A stretch of DNA of 61,329 bases. It comes from Fodinicurvata fenggangensis DSM 21160. GTDB lineage: Bacteria; Pseudomonadota; Alphaproteobacteria; Kiloniellales; DSM-21159. The DNA lies in NCBI RefSeq assembly GCF_000686045.1, contig NZ_JMLV01000017.1, positions 1-61,329 on the forward strand. The letters run 5' to 3'. The position numbers and the translations under genes are program-made. Positions 44,058-53,846 of the stretch are shown here, in pieces (the first letter of the stretch is position 1; each line of letters opens with the position of its first letter). A model generated the notes under the pieces. It was not told where the DNA came from and did no database searches. It saw only the letters and a program-made list of their open reading frames with translations.

Positions 44058-45212
44058 ATGAACGTACATGCCCGGCTTGGAGCCGTGCAGACCACGCTCG
44101 ACGCCGCGCGTGGCCTGCCGAACGAACATTACGTCGATCCCCGCATCTTTGCCGAAGAGAAGTGGTCGGTCCTGTTCGCCAACTGGTCGGGCGTCGGGTT
44201 CGGCAAGGACGTTCCCGAAGCCGGCGATGCCAAACCGGTCGAATTCCTCGGCATGCCGCTGCTGATTGTCCGCGACCGGGACAGCAGCATCAGGGTCTTC
44301 CAGAACACCTGTCGTCACCGTGGCATGACCCTGATCTCGGAACCCACCAGGGTCCGGGGCGTCATCCGCTGCCCCTATCACAGTTGGTGCTATGGCCTGA
44401 ACGGGGCGCTCCGGACGACCCCGAATGTCGGCGGGCCCGGGCAGAACACCCACCCGGACCTGAACACGGCTGACCTGGGCCTGATCGAAATCCGCTCGCA
44501 TGTCTGGCGCGACGTCATCTTCGTCAATGTCGATGGCCATGCGCCGCCGTTCGAGGAGGTTCATGCCGATCTTATCGAGCGCTGGAGCGAGTTCGATCAG
44601 GAACTCCACCACGGCGGCGCAGACTCCTCCCTACAGCTCGACGTGAAGGCCAACTGGAAGCTGGCAGTGGAGAACTATTGTGAAAGCTACCACCTGCCCT
44701 TGATACATCCCGGCCTGAACAGCTACTCCCGGCTCGAGGACCATTACAATATCGACGGCTTCGGGCACTGCTCAGGGCAGGGAACCCTCGTCTATCGCCA
44801 ACTGACGGATGACAATGGCACGGCCATGCCCGACTTTCCGGGACTGAGCGGGACATGGGATGAGAGCGGCGAATACATCGCCGTCTATCCGAACGTCCTC
44901 TTCGGCGTGCAGCGCGATCACGCCTTCGCCATCCTGCTCAACCCGGTGGACTGCGAGCGCACGATCGAACAGGTCGAGCTTTACTATGCGGTCGAGTCCG
45001 CAAGAACGCCGGAGTTCGACCTTCTGCGCAGCAGGAACGCCGAGTTGTGGAAGACCGTCTTCGAGGAGGACATCTTCGTGGTCGAAGGCATGCAGAAGGG
45101 CCGCCACGGCGCGTTCTTCGACGGCGGCTGTTTCTCTCCGGCCATGGACGGACCGACATACAACTTCCACCGCTGGGTAACACTCCAGGTCGAGAAAGGC
45201 CGCACACCATGA
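44058..45212 (+). CDS. Rieske-type oxygenase alpha subunit, choline/carnitine/betaine monooxygenase-like
   Basis: A 384-residue terminal oxygenase. The Rieske cluster ligands are C85, H87, C105 and H108 (CRHRGM and CPYHSW, 17 residues between). The mononuclear iron site is in ENYCESYHLPLIHP with H212 and H217, and E209 lies in the electron-bridging position where aromatic dioxygenases usually have aspartate. This matches the amine monooxygenase group (GbcA, CntA, plant CMO). ATG 44058 follows GGGAGAG. It overlaps the aldehyde dehydrogenase gene by 4 bases. The substrate is probably a quaternary or N-methyl amine; which one is open. Confidence 0.85.
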   Translation: MNVHARLGAVQTTLDAARGLPNEHYVDPRIFAEEKWSVLFANWSGVGFGKDVPEAGDAKPVEFLGMPLLIVRDRDSSIRVFQNTCRHRGMTLISEPTRVRGVIRCPYHSWCYGLNGALRTTPNVGGPGQNTHPDLNTADLGLIEIRSHVWRDVIFVNVDGHAPPFEEVHADLIERWSEFDQELHHGGADSSLQLDVKANWKLAVENYCESYHLPLIHPGLNSYSRLEDHYNIDGFGHCSGQGTLVYRQLTDDNGTAMPDFPGLSGTWDESGEYIAVYPNVLFGVQRDHAFAILLNPVDCERTIEQVELYYAVESARTPEFDLLRSRNAELWKTVFEEDIFVVEGMQKGRHGAFFDGGCFSPAMDGPTYNFHRWVTLQVEKGRTP

Positions 45213-46702
45213 CCATCTTCCCGAAGGCTGGGCTGGCCCGAAACTTCGTGGCCGGACGCTGGGTAGAAGGCGACGGTGGCGCAGTCATCGCCGTCGAGGA
45301 TCCAGGCACGCAGGAACACCTCACCAATTGCGCCTGCGCCGGAGAGGCGTCGCTGGCCCGTGCGCTGGAAGGTGCGCGCACCAGCTTTGAACGGGGTTTC
45401 CTGGCGGAGATGCCTCCGGCCCAGCGCGCCGCACTCATGCTAAGGATCGCAACCGAAATCCGCGCTATCGCCCGTGACGCCGGGGAACTGCTCTGCCGCG
45501 AAAGCGGCAAGACGCTGGAGGCCGCGCAGGGCGAGTTCGAGGAAGCGGCTCAGTACTTCAAGTACTACGGCGGACTCGCGGACAAAATCGAGGGAAAATC
45601 TATCCCGCTCGGCCCCGACTACGTCGACTACACCGTCTACGAGCCCTACGGCGTCTCGGCCCAGATCGTGCCATGGAACTTCCCGGTCGCCATCGCCGCG
45701 CGCTCCATGGCCCCGGCCCTGACCGCGGGAAATTCCATTGTCGTCAAGTCGCCGGAGCTCGATCCGCTCGGGCTCGCCCTGCTGGGCAGTGCTCTGGAGC
45801 GGGCCGGGGTGCCTGAGGGTGCCGCCTCCATTCTCTGCGGCATCGGCGCGGATCTTGGCGCCCGCCTGGTCGCCTCCTCCGAAGTCGACCAGATTGTCTT
45901 CACGGGCTCCGTGCCCACGGGCCAGTCGATCCTGCGCGCCGCCGCCGAGACGGTGACGCCCAGCGTGATGGAGCTTGGCGGAAAATCGGCCGCCATCGCC
46001 TTCGAGGATGCCGATCTCGATGGGCTGATGGCCAGTGTGAAGACCGGCATCTACTTCAATGCGGGTCAGGTCTGCTCGGCCATGTCCCGACTGCTCGTGC
46101 ACCGCGCGATCTATGACCAGGTCGTGGAACGCGCCGTGGCCCTTTCGCAAGGGCTGAGCGTAGGCCACGGCCTCGACAATCCCGACCTGACACCACTCAT
46201 CTCCGGCCAGCAGCTCGCGCGCGTGGAGGAGAGGGTCCAGGCTGCGGCCCGGGACGGGATCCGTGTGGCGTGCGGCGGCAAGCGGCTGGACGGTCCGGGC
46301 TACTTCATGGCGCCGACAGTCCTCGCCGAGGTCGATCCGGCCAGCCGTATTGCACAGGAGGAGGTCTTCGGGCCAGTCCTCTGCATAATCCCCTTCGACA
46401 GCGAGGCCGAAGCCATCGCCCTGGCGAACGGCACCGCCTACGGCCTGGTGGCCGGGGTCTTCACCCAGGACCTGAGCCGCGCCCACCGTGTCGCGGCGAG
46501 GCTGCGCGCCGGACAGGTGTTCGTGAACGAATGGTTCGCCGGTGGCATCGCCACGCCCTTCGGCGGTGCCGGCCGGTCGGGATACGGGCGCGAGAAGGGA
46601 CTTGAAGCCCTCTACAACTACGTACGCACCAAGAACATCGCAATTGCATTGAACCGCGGCAACGGAGCAAGCCTGGACCGCGCAGCAAGGAACGGAGATT
46701 GA
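45209..46702 (+). CDS. NAD(P)-dependent aldehyde dehydrogenase
   Basis: A 497-residue ALDH-superfamily protein with the catalytic glutamate in ELGGKSAAIAF and the catalytic cysteine in NAGQVCSAMSR. It starts at ATG 45209 inside the ATGA overlap with the oxygenase stop, which implies coupling. It likely oxidises the aldehyde released by the oxygenase, as betaine aldehyde or malic semialdehyde dehydrogenases do in known systems. A reading from 45047 is ruled out because it lies inside the oxygenase gene. Confidence 0.9.
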   Translation: MTIFPKAGLARNFVAGRWVEGDGGAVIAVEDPGTQEHLTNCACAGEASLARALEGARTSFERGFLAEMPPAQRAALMLRIATEIRAIARDAGELLCRESGKTLEAAQGEFEEAAQYFKYYGGLADKIEGKSIPLGPDYVDYTVYEPYGVSAQIVPWNFPVAIAARSMAPALTAGNSIVVKSPELDPLGLALLGSALERAGVPEGAASILCGIGADLGARLVASSEVDQIVFTGSVPTGQSILRAAAETVTPSVMELGGKSAAIAFEDADLDGLMASVKTGIYFNAGQVCSAMSRLLVHRAIYDQVVERAVALSQGLSVGHGLDNPDLTPLISGQQLARVEERVQAAARDGIRVACGGKRLDGPGYFMAPTVLAEVDPASRIAQEEVFGPVLCIIPFDSEAEAIALANGTAYGLVAGVFTQDLSRAHRVAARLRAGQVFVNEWFAGGIATPFGGAGRSGYGREKGLEALYNYVRTKNIAIALNRGNGASLDRAARNGD

Positions 46703-46704
46703 GT

Positions 46705-48048
46705 ATGGCATTCCCCGAGTATTCCGAGTTCGTGATCATAGGCGCGGGCATTCACGGGTTGTCCACGGCCTGGCGCATTGCCGAACGCCTGCAGGAGAAG
46801 GGCGAAGAGGTCGCGGGACGGATCGTCGTGCTCGACAAGGCGGGCATCGCCAGCGGTGCTTCGGGCATCGCCTGCGGGGTGGTCCGCAACAACTATTTCC
46901 AGCCTGCGATGCGCAATCTCATGGCACACTCGGTCAGCGTCTGGGAAAGCGACCCGGAGGCGTTCAGCTACCACCCCGTCGGCTACATGCAGATCTCCTG
47001 CGAACGCATGCACGATGACGTGGCACAGATCCACCAGCAGCAGCAGGCAATCGGCTACGAGAGCGACTTCATCGAGGGCGCCGATGCCAGTACCCGTTAC
47101 ATGCGGGCCTTCTTCGACGACTGGCGGGCCCAGGGAATCACCTCGGTCCTGCACGAAAAGCGCGGCGGCTACGCCAACAACACCAAGTCGATCTACGGCC
47201 TCGCCCGCAAGGCCGAGGCGCTCGGTGTGCGAATCATCACCGGCACCGAGGTCAAGGCCCTGGTCAGTGATAACGGCGCACCGGCGGTCCGGGCCGTCGA
47301 AACCAACCGCGGCACCCTCCGCTGCGAGCAACTCATCATCGGCGCCGGTCCCTGGGTGCGCGATTTCTGGGACATGCTCGGCCTGCCGGCGCAGATCACC
47401 GTCAAGGGCACTGACGGCGAGGTGCGCGAAGGCGTCGAGATGTGGCGCTTCTGGCAGCTCGAGGAAGGCGTCCTGCAGGTCGACCCGGACATGCTGCTGA
47501 CCAGCGACGGCAAGGTACCGCCGGTGATCCATGTGGACACGGACGCACCTTTGATCTCAGACGTCGACGGCTCTGTCATCACCGAGGATATGTGGGGCAT
47601 CTATTACAAGCCGGATTGGCACTTCGGCGGCGTGCAGGGCGGTGCTGCGCCCTACAGGATCGACAAGATGGCCGGCGAAGTGGCGGTCGATCCCTATGGC
47701 CCTGACAGTCCTGAATTTGTCTCAAGCGCGGAATTCGCTCATATGTGGGTCTCCGCCCTGGCGCACTGCCACAAACGGTTCGAAGGTACCATGCCCAGGT
47801 ACCACCGCGAGCCGTCGGGCGGGATCGGCTGCTTCACGCCGGATTCCTTCCCCGTTTTCGATCGCTTCAACGAGAACGTCTCGGTCATCGCGGACAGCAA
47901 TCACGGCTACAAGATGCTGGGCGTCGGCCGGCTGGTCGCCGACGAGGTCATGGGCGAGGAACAGGACCTGCTGAAGCCCTTCCGCTTTGAGCGTTTCAAG
48001 AAGGGAGAACTGCACCCCACGTCCAACAGCCCGTTTCCATGGAGTTGA
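46705..48048 (+). CDS. FAD-dependent oxidoreductase (DAO/sarcosine oxidase-beta type)
   Basis: A 447-residue flavoprotein. The dinucleotide-binding motif is FVIIGAGIHGLSTAWRIAERL (in part), followed by ASGASGIACGVVRNNYFQP. The C-terminal part has CFTPDSFPVFDRF and ADSNHGYKMLGVG. The family oxidises secondary or tertiary amines such as sarcosine or dimethylglycine. ATG 46705 follows GGAG by 7 bases and is preferred to TTG 46699. It is the third gene of the oxygenase operon and may demethylate or deaminate a product of the first steps. Confidence 0.87.
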   Translation: MAFPEYSEFVIIGAGIHGLSTAWRIAERLQEKGEEVAGRIVVLDKAGIASGASGIACGVVRNNYFQPAMRNLMAHSVSVWESDPEAFSYHPVGYMQISCERMHDDVAQIHQQQQAIGYESDFIEGADASTRYMRAFFDDWRAQGITSVLHEKRGGYANNTKSIYGLARKAEALGVRIITGTEVKALVSDNGAPAVRAVETNRGTLRCEQLIIGAGPWVRDFWDMLGLPAQITVKGTDGEVREGVEMWRFWQLEEGVLQVDPDMLLTSDGKVPPVIHVDTDAPLISDVDGSVITEDMWGIYYKPDWHFGGVQGGAAPYRIDKMAGEVAVDPYGPDSPEFVSSAEFAHMWVSALAHCHKRFEGTMPRYHREPSGGIGCFTPDSFPVFDRFNENVSVIADSNHGYKMLGVGRLVADEVMGEEQDLLKPFRFERFKKGELHPTSNSPFPWS

Positions 48049-48236
48049 GGGCTACCGGCCTTGTCTTTGGTTCAAAACTTTCATGATCTGAGCCACCCCA
48101 GTTGCTTTGGACAGGGCAAGAAATTCGTTCACCTAATTTCGCACATCTTAATAGACAAAACTTTGTGACGCTCAAAGGTGAACATCAAAACAGCTTGCCT
48201 GTTTCGGCGAAAATCAATTGCCTTTGACTTGACCCC

Positions 48237-48701
48237 TTGAAAACTCCGGATGTGGAAGCGTTCAGACAAGCAGCCCAAGCCTTTCGTGGCATCACGACAG
48301 AACGGAGGATGCTGTATCGGGGGTACGAAGCACTACGTTTCGATTTCTACGCCGCTCATCTAGGTTGCTTGGAATCGACCCGTCGGATTGCCGCGAACAT
48401 CGCTTATCTCGCCGCTATGGACAGACGAGTCAGTTACCGTATGTCCCTACTTCTCAGCCAAGCCCTGGGGTGGTCATGCTTGGGCACAGAGCTCGAGGAA
48501 GCCGACTTCTTTAACATCGGCAGAGATTTGGATCCTGATGAAATCCGGGAGAGGGTCTCACGTGATGGCAACATGCTGATCGAGCTACTGCACTACGAAT
48601 GGTGCGAACAGGAAACCGCTAAAGAGAAGGCTCTTGGATCGTGGAATCGCAATTATACATCCAAGGAAACCATGTCTGATACCAAAGGCTCTGATTTCTG
48701 A
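48237..48701 (+). pseudogene. Orphan gene with 3' end cut by IS630
   Basis: A 154-residue reading from TTG 48237 that I do not recognise. It looks helical and charged (RMLYRGYEALRFDFYAAHL, AANIAYLAAMDRRVSYRM) and has no membrane segment. Its last codons lie inside the IS630 element that starts at 48682. If the element and one TA are removed, the frame stays open across the junction and ends at 49886-49888, adding about 16 residues (ITYRWNAGQNENKNK). The present ending, KGSDF, is therefore element sequence. Whether the altered protein still works is unknown. Confidence 0.6.
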
Positions 48702-49839
48702 CTCTCCAGGGATTCCCATGCGGAGCGTTTTATGATTCGCTCCGGCACGAGGAGGTCGTGCCATTGGAACAGCAGTCAAGCTTCGTGAGGACTATTCAGC
48801 TGGAGAACTGCGCCAGCTTGCGGCGCGCAGCAAGGATGCCAACCAGAGCCGTCGGCTTTTATCCCTGGCGGCAGTTCGTGATGGGATGAGCAGGACGAAT
48901 GCGGCGCAGATCGGTGGAATGGATCGGCAAACGCTGCGCGATTGGGTTCACCGTTTCAATGCGTCGGGTCCGGATGGTCTCTACGACAATTGGTGTTCCG
49001 GACCTCCGGAACGGCTGTCGGCGGCGCAGAAAGCGGAATTGGTTGAGCTCGTCGAGGCGGGGCCGGATCGCACGAAAGACGGTGTGGTACGCTGGCGCCG
49101 TCGGGATCTGCAGCGGGTGATCGAGGAGCGCTTCGGCGTACGCTATCACGAACGCCACGTCTCACGGCTCCTGCACCAGCTGGGATATGGCCACATCAGC
49201 GCCCGGCCCCAGCACCCCAAGCAGGACACCAAGGTATTGGAAGCGTTCAAAAAAACTTCTCCCACACCCTGAAAGCCCACATCAGCCACCTCTCAAGGCG
49301 CAAGCTGGTGGAGATTTGGTTTCAGGATGAGGCCCGGATCGGTCAGAAGAACGGAATTGTCCGCCAGTGGGCCCAACGGGGCACGCGGCCACGCCAACCC
49401 GCCGATCAGCGTTACCAGAACGCCTATCTCTTCGGTGCCATCTGCCCCACTCTGGGCAAGGCAGCCGGCTTGGCCCTGCCCAGGGCCAACAGCCATGCCA
49501 TGGAGCTGCATCTGAACGAGATCAGCCGGCAGGTCGCACCCAACACTCAAGCCATCCTCATCATGGACCGTGCTGGCTGGCACACGACAGAAAAGCTCAA
49601 GGTTCCAAAGAATATAACGCCGATCTTCCTGCTATCGCGCTCGCCCGAGCTGAACCCTGTGGAAAACCTCTGGCAGTACATGCGCGACAACTGGCTATCC
49701 AACACCGTCTTTGAGAGTTACAGCCATATCCTCGATGTCATCTGCGAAGCCTGGCAGAAGCTTATCGCCAGGCCGGAAATCATAACCTCTATCGGCTTCC
49801 GCAATTGGGCCCATGCAAGTCAAACTTCATAGCCTTTGG
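48682..49839 (+). mobile_element. IS630-family insertion sequence, complete (1158 bp)
   Basis: The ends are CCAAAGGCTCTGATTTC at the left and, on the opposite strand at the right, CCAAAGGCTATGAAGTT; 18 of the first 22 bases match. Both sides are flanked by TA (48680-48681 and 49840-49841), the target duplication made by this family. It carries one transposase gene, which needs a frame change. It interrupts the 3' end of the orphan gene. Confidence 0.9.
48763..49832 (+). CDS. IS630-family transposase (two frames joined by -1 shift)
   Basis: Frame one runs from an apparent ATT start (48763), with GGAGG 7 bases upstream, to a TGA at 49270-49272, and holds the helix-turn-helix (GMSRTNAAQIGGMDRQTLRDW). 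Frame two runs to 49832 and holds the DDE catalytic core: D in WFQDEARIG, D in LIMDRAGWH, and E in SPELNPVENLW. A run of seven A at 49249-49255 (TTC AAA AAA AC) allows a -1 slip into NFSHTLKAH, which restores the normal family sequence (about 356 residues). This may be programmed slippage or a recent mutation. The family normally starts with ATG at this site. Confidence 0.85.
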
Positions 49840-49891
49840 TATAACTTACCGATGGAATGCAGGGCAAAACGAAAACAAGAATAAATAGAGC

Positions 49892-50923
49892 CTATGAAGG
49901 CAATGAAGGGCCCTTGGTTCCTTCTGCATCATCATGGAGATGACAGGCAACTTGACGTCCCGGCTCAACCTCGCGAAGCGGAGGTTCCTCAACATAACAG
50001 CGATCGAAAGCATATGGACAGCGGGTGTGAAACCGACACCCCTTGGGCGGATTTATAGGACTGGGCACATCGCCTTTAAGCACAATCCTGTCTGGCTTTC
50101 GTCGTGGTGACGGTTGAGGAACCGCGGAAAGAAGCGCTTCTGTATATGGATGGAGCGGGTCACTGAACAGTGAGTGCTTGTCAGAAAGCTCGACAATCTT
50201 GCCCAGGTACATCACGGCAACACGATGACTGATGTGCTCAACCACTGCCAGATCGTGGGCTACGAACAAGTACGAGAGTTTCAAATCTTGTTGAAGATCC
50301 ATTAGAAGGTTTACGACCTGTGCCTGGACCGAGACATCTAAGGCAGAAACTGGCTCATCACACACAATCATCTTGGGGTCCAACGCGAGTGCCCTCGCAA
50401 TACCAATTCGCTGGCGCTGCCCGCCCGAAAATTCATAGGGATACTTCTTGGCGGCATCAGCGGGCAGCCCAACTCTTTCCAGCAATTCGATAACGCGCTC
50501 TTCTCGCGCATGTCGATTGCGGCTATCAAAATTGAGTATCGGCTCACCCACAATCTCTCCGACCCGCAGACGTGGGTTCAGCGAAGAGTATGGATCCTGG
50601 AATACGACTTGAAGCTGCTTTCGAACGGACCGCATCTTAGCGCCGCTTAAATTATCTATTCGTTTGCCTTCAAGCTTCACCTCTCCATCAGTGGGCTTGA
50701 TGAGGTTCAGGATCGCCTTGCCCGCTGTCGACTTACCACAACCACTTTCGCCGACAATACCTAGTGTTTCATTGGGAGCGACGGAGAAGGAAATGCCATC
50801 TACGGCATAGACCTGGCCAACCACTCGAGAAAACAAGCCCTTCCGGATAGGAAAGTGCTTCTTCAGGTTTTCCACTTCCAGCAGAGGGGTTTCCGTCTCT
50901 GGAGCTATTCTTCCGATAGTCAT
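49892..50923 (-). CDS. Dipeptide/oligopeptide ABC transporter ATPase (OppF/DppF type)
   Basis: A 343-residue ATP-binding subunit. Walker A is [12 protein letters not shown], the signature is SGGQRQRIGIARAL, Walker B ends MIVCDEP, and the C-terminal oligopeptide-type extension ends around GCRFHTRCPYAF. It is the last gene of the operon that runs from the substrate-binding protein at 58864. It pairs with the ATPase encoded at 50926, 2 bases away. Confidence 0.93.
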   Translation of the reverse strand: MTIGRIAPETETPLLEVENLKKHFPIRKGLFSRVVGQVYAVDGISFSVAPNETLGIVGESGCGKSTAGKAILNLIKPTDGEVKLEGKRIDNLSGAKMRSVRKQLQVVFQDPYSSLNPRLRVGEIVGEPILNFDSRNRHAREERVIELLERVGLPADAAKKYPYEFSGGQRQRIGIARALALDPKMIVCDEPVSALDVSVQAQVVNLLMDLQQDLKLSYLFVAHDLAVVEHISHRVAVMYLGKIVELSDKHSLFSDPLHPYTEALLSAVPQPSPRRKPDRIVLKGDVPSPINPPKGCRFHTRCPYAFDRCYVEEPPLREVEPGRQVACHLHDDAEGTKGPSLPS

Positions 50924-50925
50924 TC

Positions 50926-51984
50926 TCAGTTTTCCTGCTCAGCTAGCTGATCGGAATGGAAGCAAGCGGCAAAATGCTCAGGGGCCTTTTCCTCCAAGAC
51001 AGGAGCATCGGTTCGGCAGTAGTCCGTAGCGTAGGAACAACGCGGGGCAAAGGGGCACCCGACAATCTCATCTTTCAAGGAGGGAACTGTTCCAGGTATC
51101 TCATTCAGCCGTCTTTTCCCTCTCTCTCCGGAGGAGCTGCCAAGCTTGAGTACCGAATCAAGCAAGCCAGCTGTATAGGGATGTCGAGGGCGTTCAAATA
51201 GGTCTACTACAGGCGCTTCCTCCACTTTTTTTCCGGCGTACATGACGACGACTCTTTCGGCCATTTCCGCCACCACACCCAGGTCGTGCGTAATAAATAT
51301 GATCGCGCTTCCAGTTTTCTGCTTGAGGTCACTCATGAGTTCGAGAATCTGCGCCTGGATTGTCACATCCAAGGCAGTTGTCGGTTCATCGGCCACAAGC
51401 AGCTTGGGTTGGCATGCCAACGCCATAGCGATCATCACACGCTGACGCATGCCGCCTGAAAGCTGATGTGGGTATTCACGCACCCGGCGCTCGGCTTCCG
51501 GAATGTTCACGAGGCGCAGCAGTTCAACAGCTCGGCTCTCTGCCTCTTTCTCACTCAATCCTTCATGCAGAACCAATGTCTCACCTATCTGGCGACCGAT
51601 CGTCAGTACCGGATTCAACGAGGTCATTGGTTCCTGGAAGATCATGGAGATCTCATTGCCGCGGACTTTGCGCATCTCCGATTCAGGCAACGTCAGGAGA
51701 TCACGTCCTTGAAGCTTGATATGTCCGGAGACGATCCTTGCCGGAGGCGTTTGTAGAAGTCCCATTATCGAAAGGGAGGTGACGCTCTTCCCACAGCCGC
51801 TTTCGCCAACAACTGCGACAGTTTCCCCGGCCGCAACGGAGAACGAAACATCATCTACGGCACGCACCACACCATCACGGGTAAAAAAGTACGTAGAGAG
51901 GCCTTCCACTTCCAGCAGAGCGGACTCATCGTGCCCCTGCTGTCCAACCGCATCTTCTTCGGCGCTTTCGATTGTTGCCACCAT
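50926..51984 (-). CDS. Dipeptide/oligopeptide ABC transporter ATPase (OppD/DppD type)
   Basis: A 352-residue ATP-binding subunit. Walker A is [13 protein letters not shown], the signature is [14 protein letters not shown], and Walker B ends [12 protein letters not shown]. The C-terminal extension has the cysteine cluster [14 protein letters not shown], which is usual in this family and can hold an iron-sulfur cluster. It forms the ATPase pair with the gene at 49892. Confidence 0.93.
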   Translation of the reverse strand: MVATIESAEEDAVGQQGHDESALLEVEGLSTYFFTRDGVVRAVDDVSFSVAAGETVAVVGESGCGKSVTSLSIMGLLQTPPARIVSGHIKLQGRDLLTLPESEMRKVRGNEISMIFQEPMTSLNPVLTIGRQIGETLVLHEGLSEKEAESRAVELLRLVNIPEAERRVREYPHQLSGGMRQRVMIAMALACQPKLLVADEPTTALDVTIQAQILELMSDLKQKTGSAIIFITHDLGVVAEMAERVVVMYAGKKVEEAPVVDLFERPRHPYTAGLLDSVLKLGSSSGERGKRRLNEIPGTVPSLKDEIVGCPFAPRCSYATDYCRTDAPVLEEKAPEHFAACFHSDQLAEQEN

Positions 51985-51991
51985 ACTCTCC

Positions 51992-52873
51992 TCACAGTCG
52001 CCGTGCTAATCGCGGATCAAGAGCGTCGCGCAGGCCATCTCCCAGGAGATTCACGGCCAGAACAGCGAGCGATAGAAAGAAGCCGGGAAAGAGAATTATG
52101 AAGGGTGCGGACTGAAAATAGGTCCGCCCCTCAGCCATAATATTTCCCCAACTCGGGATTTCCGGAGGTGTGCCTGCACCGATAAAGGAGAGGATAGCTT
52201 CCAGGATCATGGCAGATGCAAAGATGTAGGTTCCTTGCACGAGCAACGGAGCAAGTGTGTTCGGAAGTATATGTCGTATCAGAATACGTAAAAGGGGCGT
52301 GCCACTGGACACGGCTGCTTCGACATATGGTTCTTCTCGTAAACTGAGGACCAGGCTTCGAACCAGACGGACCACTCTTGGTATTTCAGCAATGGCAATC
52401 GCCATGATCACGTTCTGAATACTAGCTCCAGCCAGTGCCATTAAGGCGATGGCGAGCAACACAGGTGGAATGGACATCAGTCCGTCCATGATCCGCATTA
52501 CAATGGCGTCAAACCATCGAAGAAAACCTGTCAACAGGCCTATGGCCAAACCGACACTGATGCTAATAGCAGCAACCCCAACACCAACGAGCAGCGATAT
52601 CTTTGAGCCATGCACAACGCGGCTGTACAGATCCCTGCCCAGCATATCGGTACCAAACACAAACTCGCTTGAGGGGTTCTGAAGTCGATCAGCTGGAGAA
52701 ATATCTTGTGGGCCATGGGTCTGTAGCAGCGGGGCCAGAAGAGCCATAGCTACCATCAAAAGCAGCAGTGATGAGCCCAAAGCTACAGTGGGATGACGCT
52801 TTATCTGAGCAACCAGTCGACCAGTGAGCCGACTCTTTGCAATCCGAGGAGGGTTAAGAGTTGTGATTGCCAT
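51992..52873 (-). CDS. Dipeptide-type ABC transporter permease (DppC/OppC)
   Basis: A 293-residue permease with about six membrane segments. The N-terminal segment is [21 protein letters not shown], the loop [22 protein letters not shown] (in part) leads to [13 protein letters not shown], and the EAA loop is present near [15 protein letters not shown]. It follows the DppB gene by one base and pairs with it to form the channel. Confidence 0.92.
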   Translation of the reverse strand: MAITTLNPPRIAKSRLTGRLVAQIKRHPTVALGSSLLLLMVAMALLAPLLQTHGPQDISPADRLQNPSSEFVFGTDMLGRDLYSRVVHGSKISLLVGVGVAAISISVGLAIGLLTGFLRWFDAIVMRIMDGLMSIPPVLLAIALMALAGASIQNVIMAIAIAEIPRVVRLVRSLVLSLREEPYVEAAVSSGTPLLRILIRHILPNTLAPLLVQGTYIFASAMILEAILSFIGAGTPPEIPSWGNIMAEGRTYFQSAPFIILFPGFFLSLAVLAVNLLGDGLRDALDPRLARRL

Positions 52874-52874
52874 G

Positions 52875-53816
52875 TTAGTACCGAATCCTCGGATCGAAGA
52901 AGCAGTAGCTTACATCCACAAGGAGATTGATGAATACATATACAAATGAAAACAGCAGGATAACTCCCTGTATGATTGGATAGTCTCTACGCAGGATCGC
53001 ATCCACCGTTAGTCGCCCCAATCCGGGAATAGCAAACACCGTTTCTGTGATGACCACACCACCAATTAGCAGCGCCACACCGATCCCAATTATTGTAACA
53101 ATGGGAACAGCTGCATTCTTCAGCGCATGGCGCAGCAAGACCTCTTTTTGGTTAAGCCCCTTGGATTTTGCTGTCCTGACATAATCCTGGCTCAGGACCT
53201 CGAGCATGCTCGCTCTTGTTATTCTCGCTATCAAAGCAGCAAACACGGCCCCAAGGGCAAGACTGGGTAGGATTAGATGCTGGACGAAGGGCAAGAAACC
53301 TTCGGTAATACTGACGTATCCTTGAACCGGCAGGACTTCTAGCCATACTGAGAAGATCAGAATAAGGGTATATGCGATTACAAAGACCGGAACTGAGAAT
53401 CCCAGGACAGCAAACCCCATCACAATCCGGTCAATAGCCGTGCCAGCCTTCCAAGCGGCGATGATCCCTAAAGGCACCGCAAGGGCAACAGCCACAATCA
53501 TCGTAGACACAGTCAGTGCAACGGTCGGCTCCAATCTCTGCATTATAAGGTCTGCAACCGGGCGATTGGTGAAAATGGACGTTCCCAAATCACCCTGCAA
53601 AACCCCGCCAATCCAAGTGCCGAAGCGAACAAAATATGGCTGATCCAAGCCCATCTGTTCACGGATCTCGCGCACGTCCTCTTCGCTGGCCATATCTCCG
53701 GCAATGATTGTCGCTGGGTCCCCAGGACTAAAGTATAGAAGGGAGAAGACCACCAGGGCGACGACGCCCATAACAGGAATGGTGGCTAGCAGTCGCTGAA
53801 CTATGTAGGAGAACAC
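52875..53816 (-). CDS. Dipeptide-type ABC transporter permease (DppB/OppB)
   Basis: A 313-residue permease with six membrane segments and the DppB start IVQRLLATIPVMGVVALVVF, then LLYFSPGDPA. The EAA-type loop is in RITRASMLEVLSQDYVRTAK with GLNQKEVLLRHALKNA. It begins 30 bases after the stop of the phosphotriesterase-like gene, in the same operon. Confidence 0.92.
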   Translation of the reverse strand: MFSYIVQRLLATIPVMGVVALVVFSLLYFSPGDPATIIAGDMASEEDVREIREQMGLDQPYFVRFGTWIGGVLQGDLGTSIFTNRPVADLIMQRLEPTVALTVSTMIVAVALAVPLGIIAAWKAGTAIDRIVMGFAVLGFSVPVFVIAYTLILIFSVWLEVLPVQGYVSITEGFLPFVQHLILPSLALGAVFAALIARITRASMLEVLSQDYVRTAKSKGLNQKEVLLRHALKNAAVPIVTIIGIGVALLIGGVVITETVFAIPGLGRLTVDAILRRDYPIIQGVILLFSFVYVFINLLVDVSYCFFDPRIRY

Positions 53817-53846
53817 GAGTCGCTCCTCTCTGCAGATTTCAGAGTC

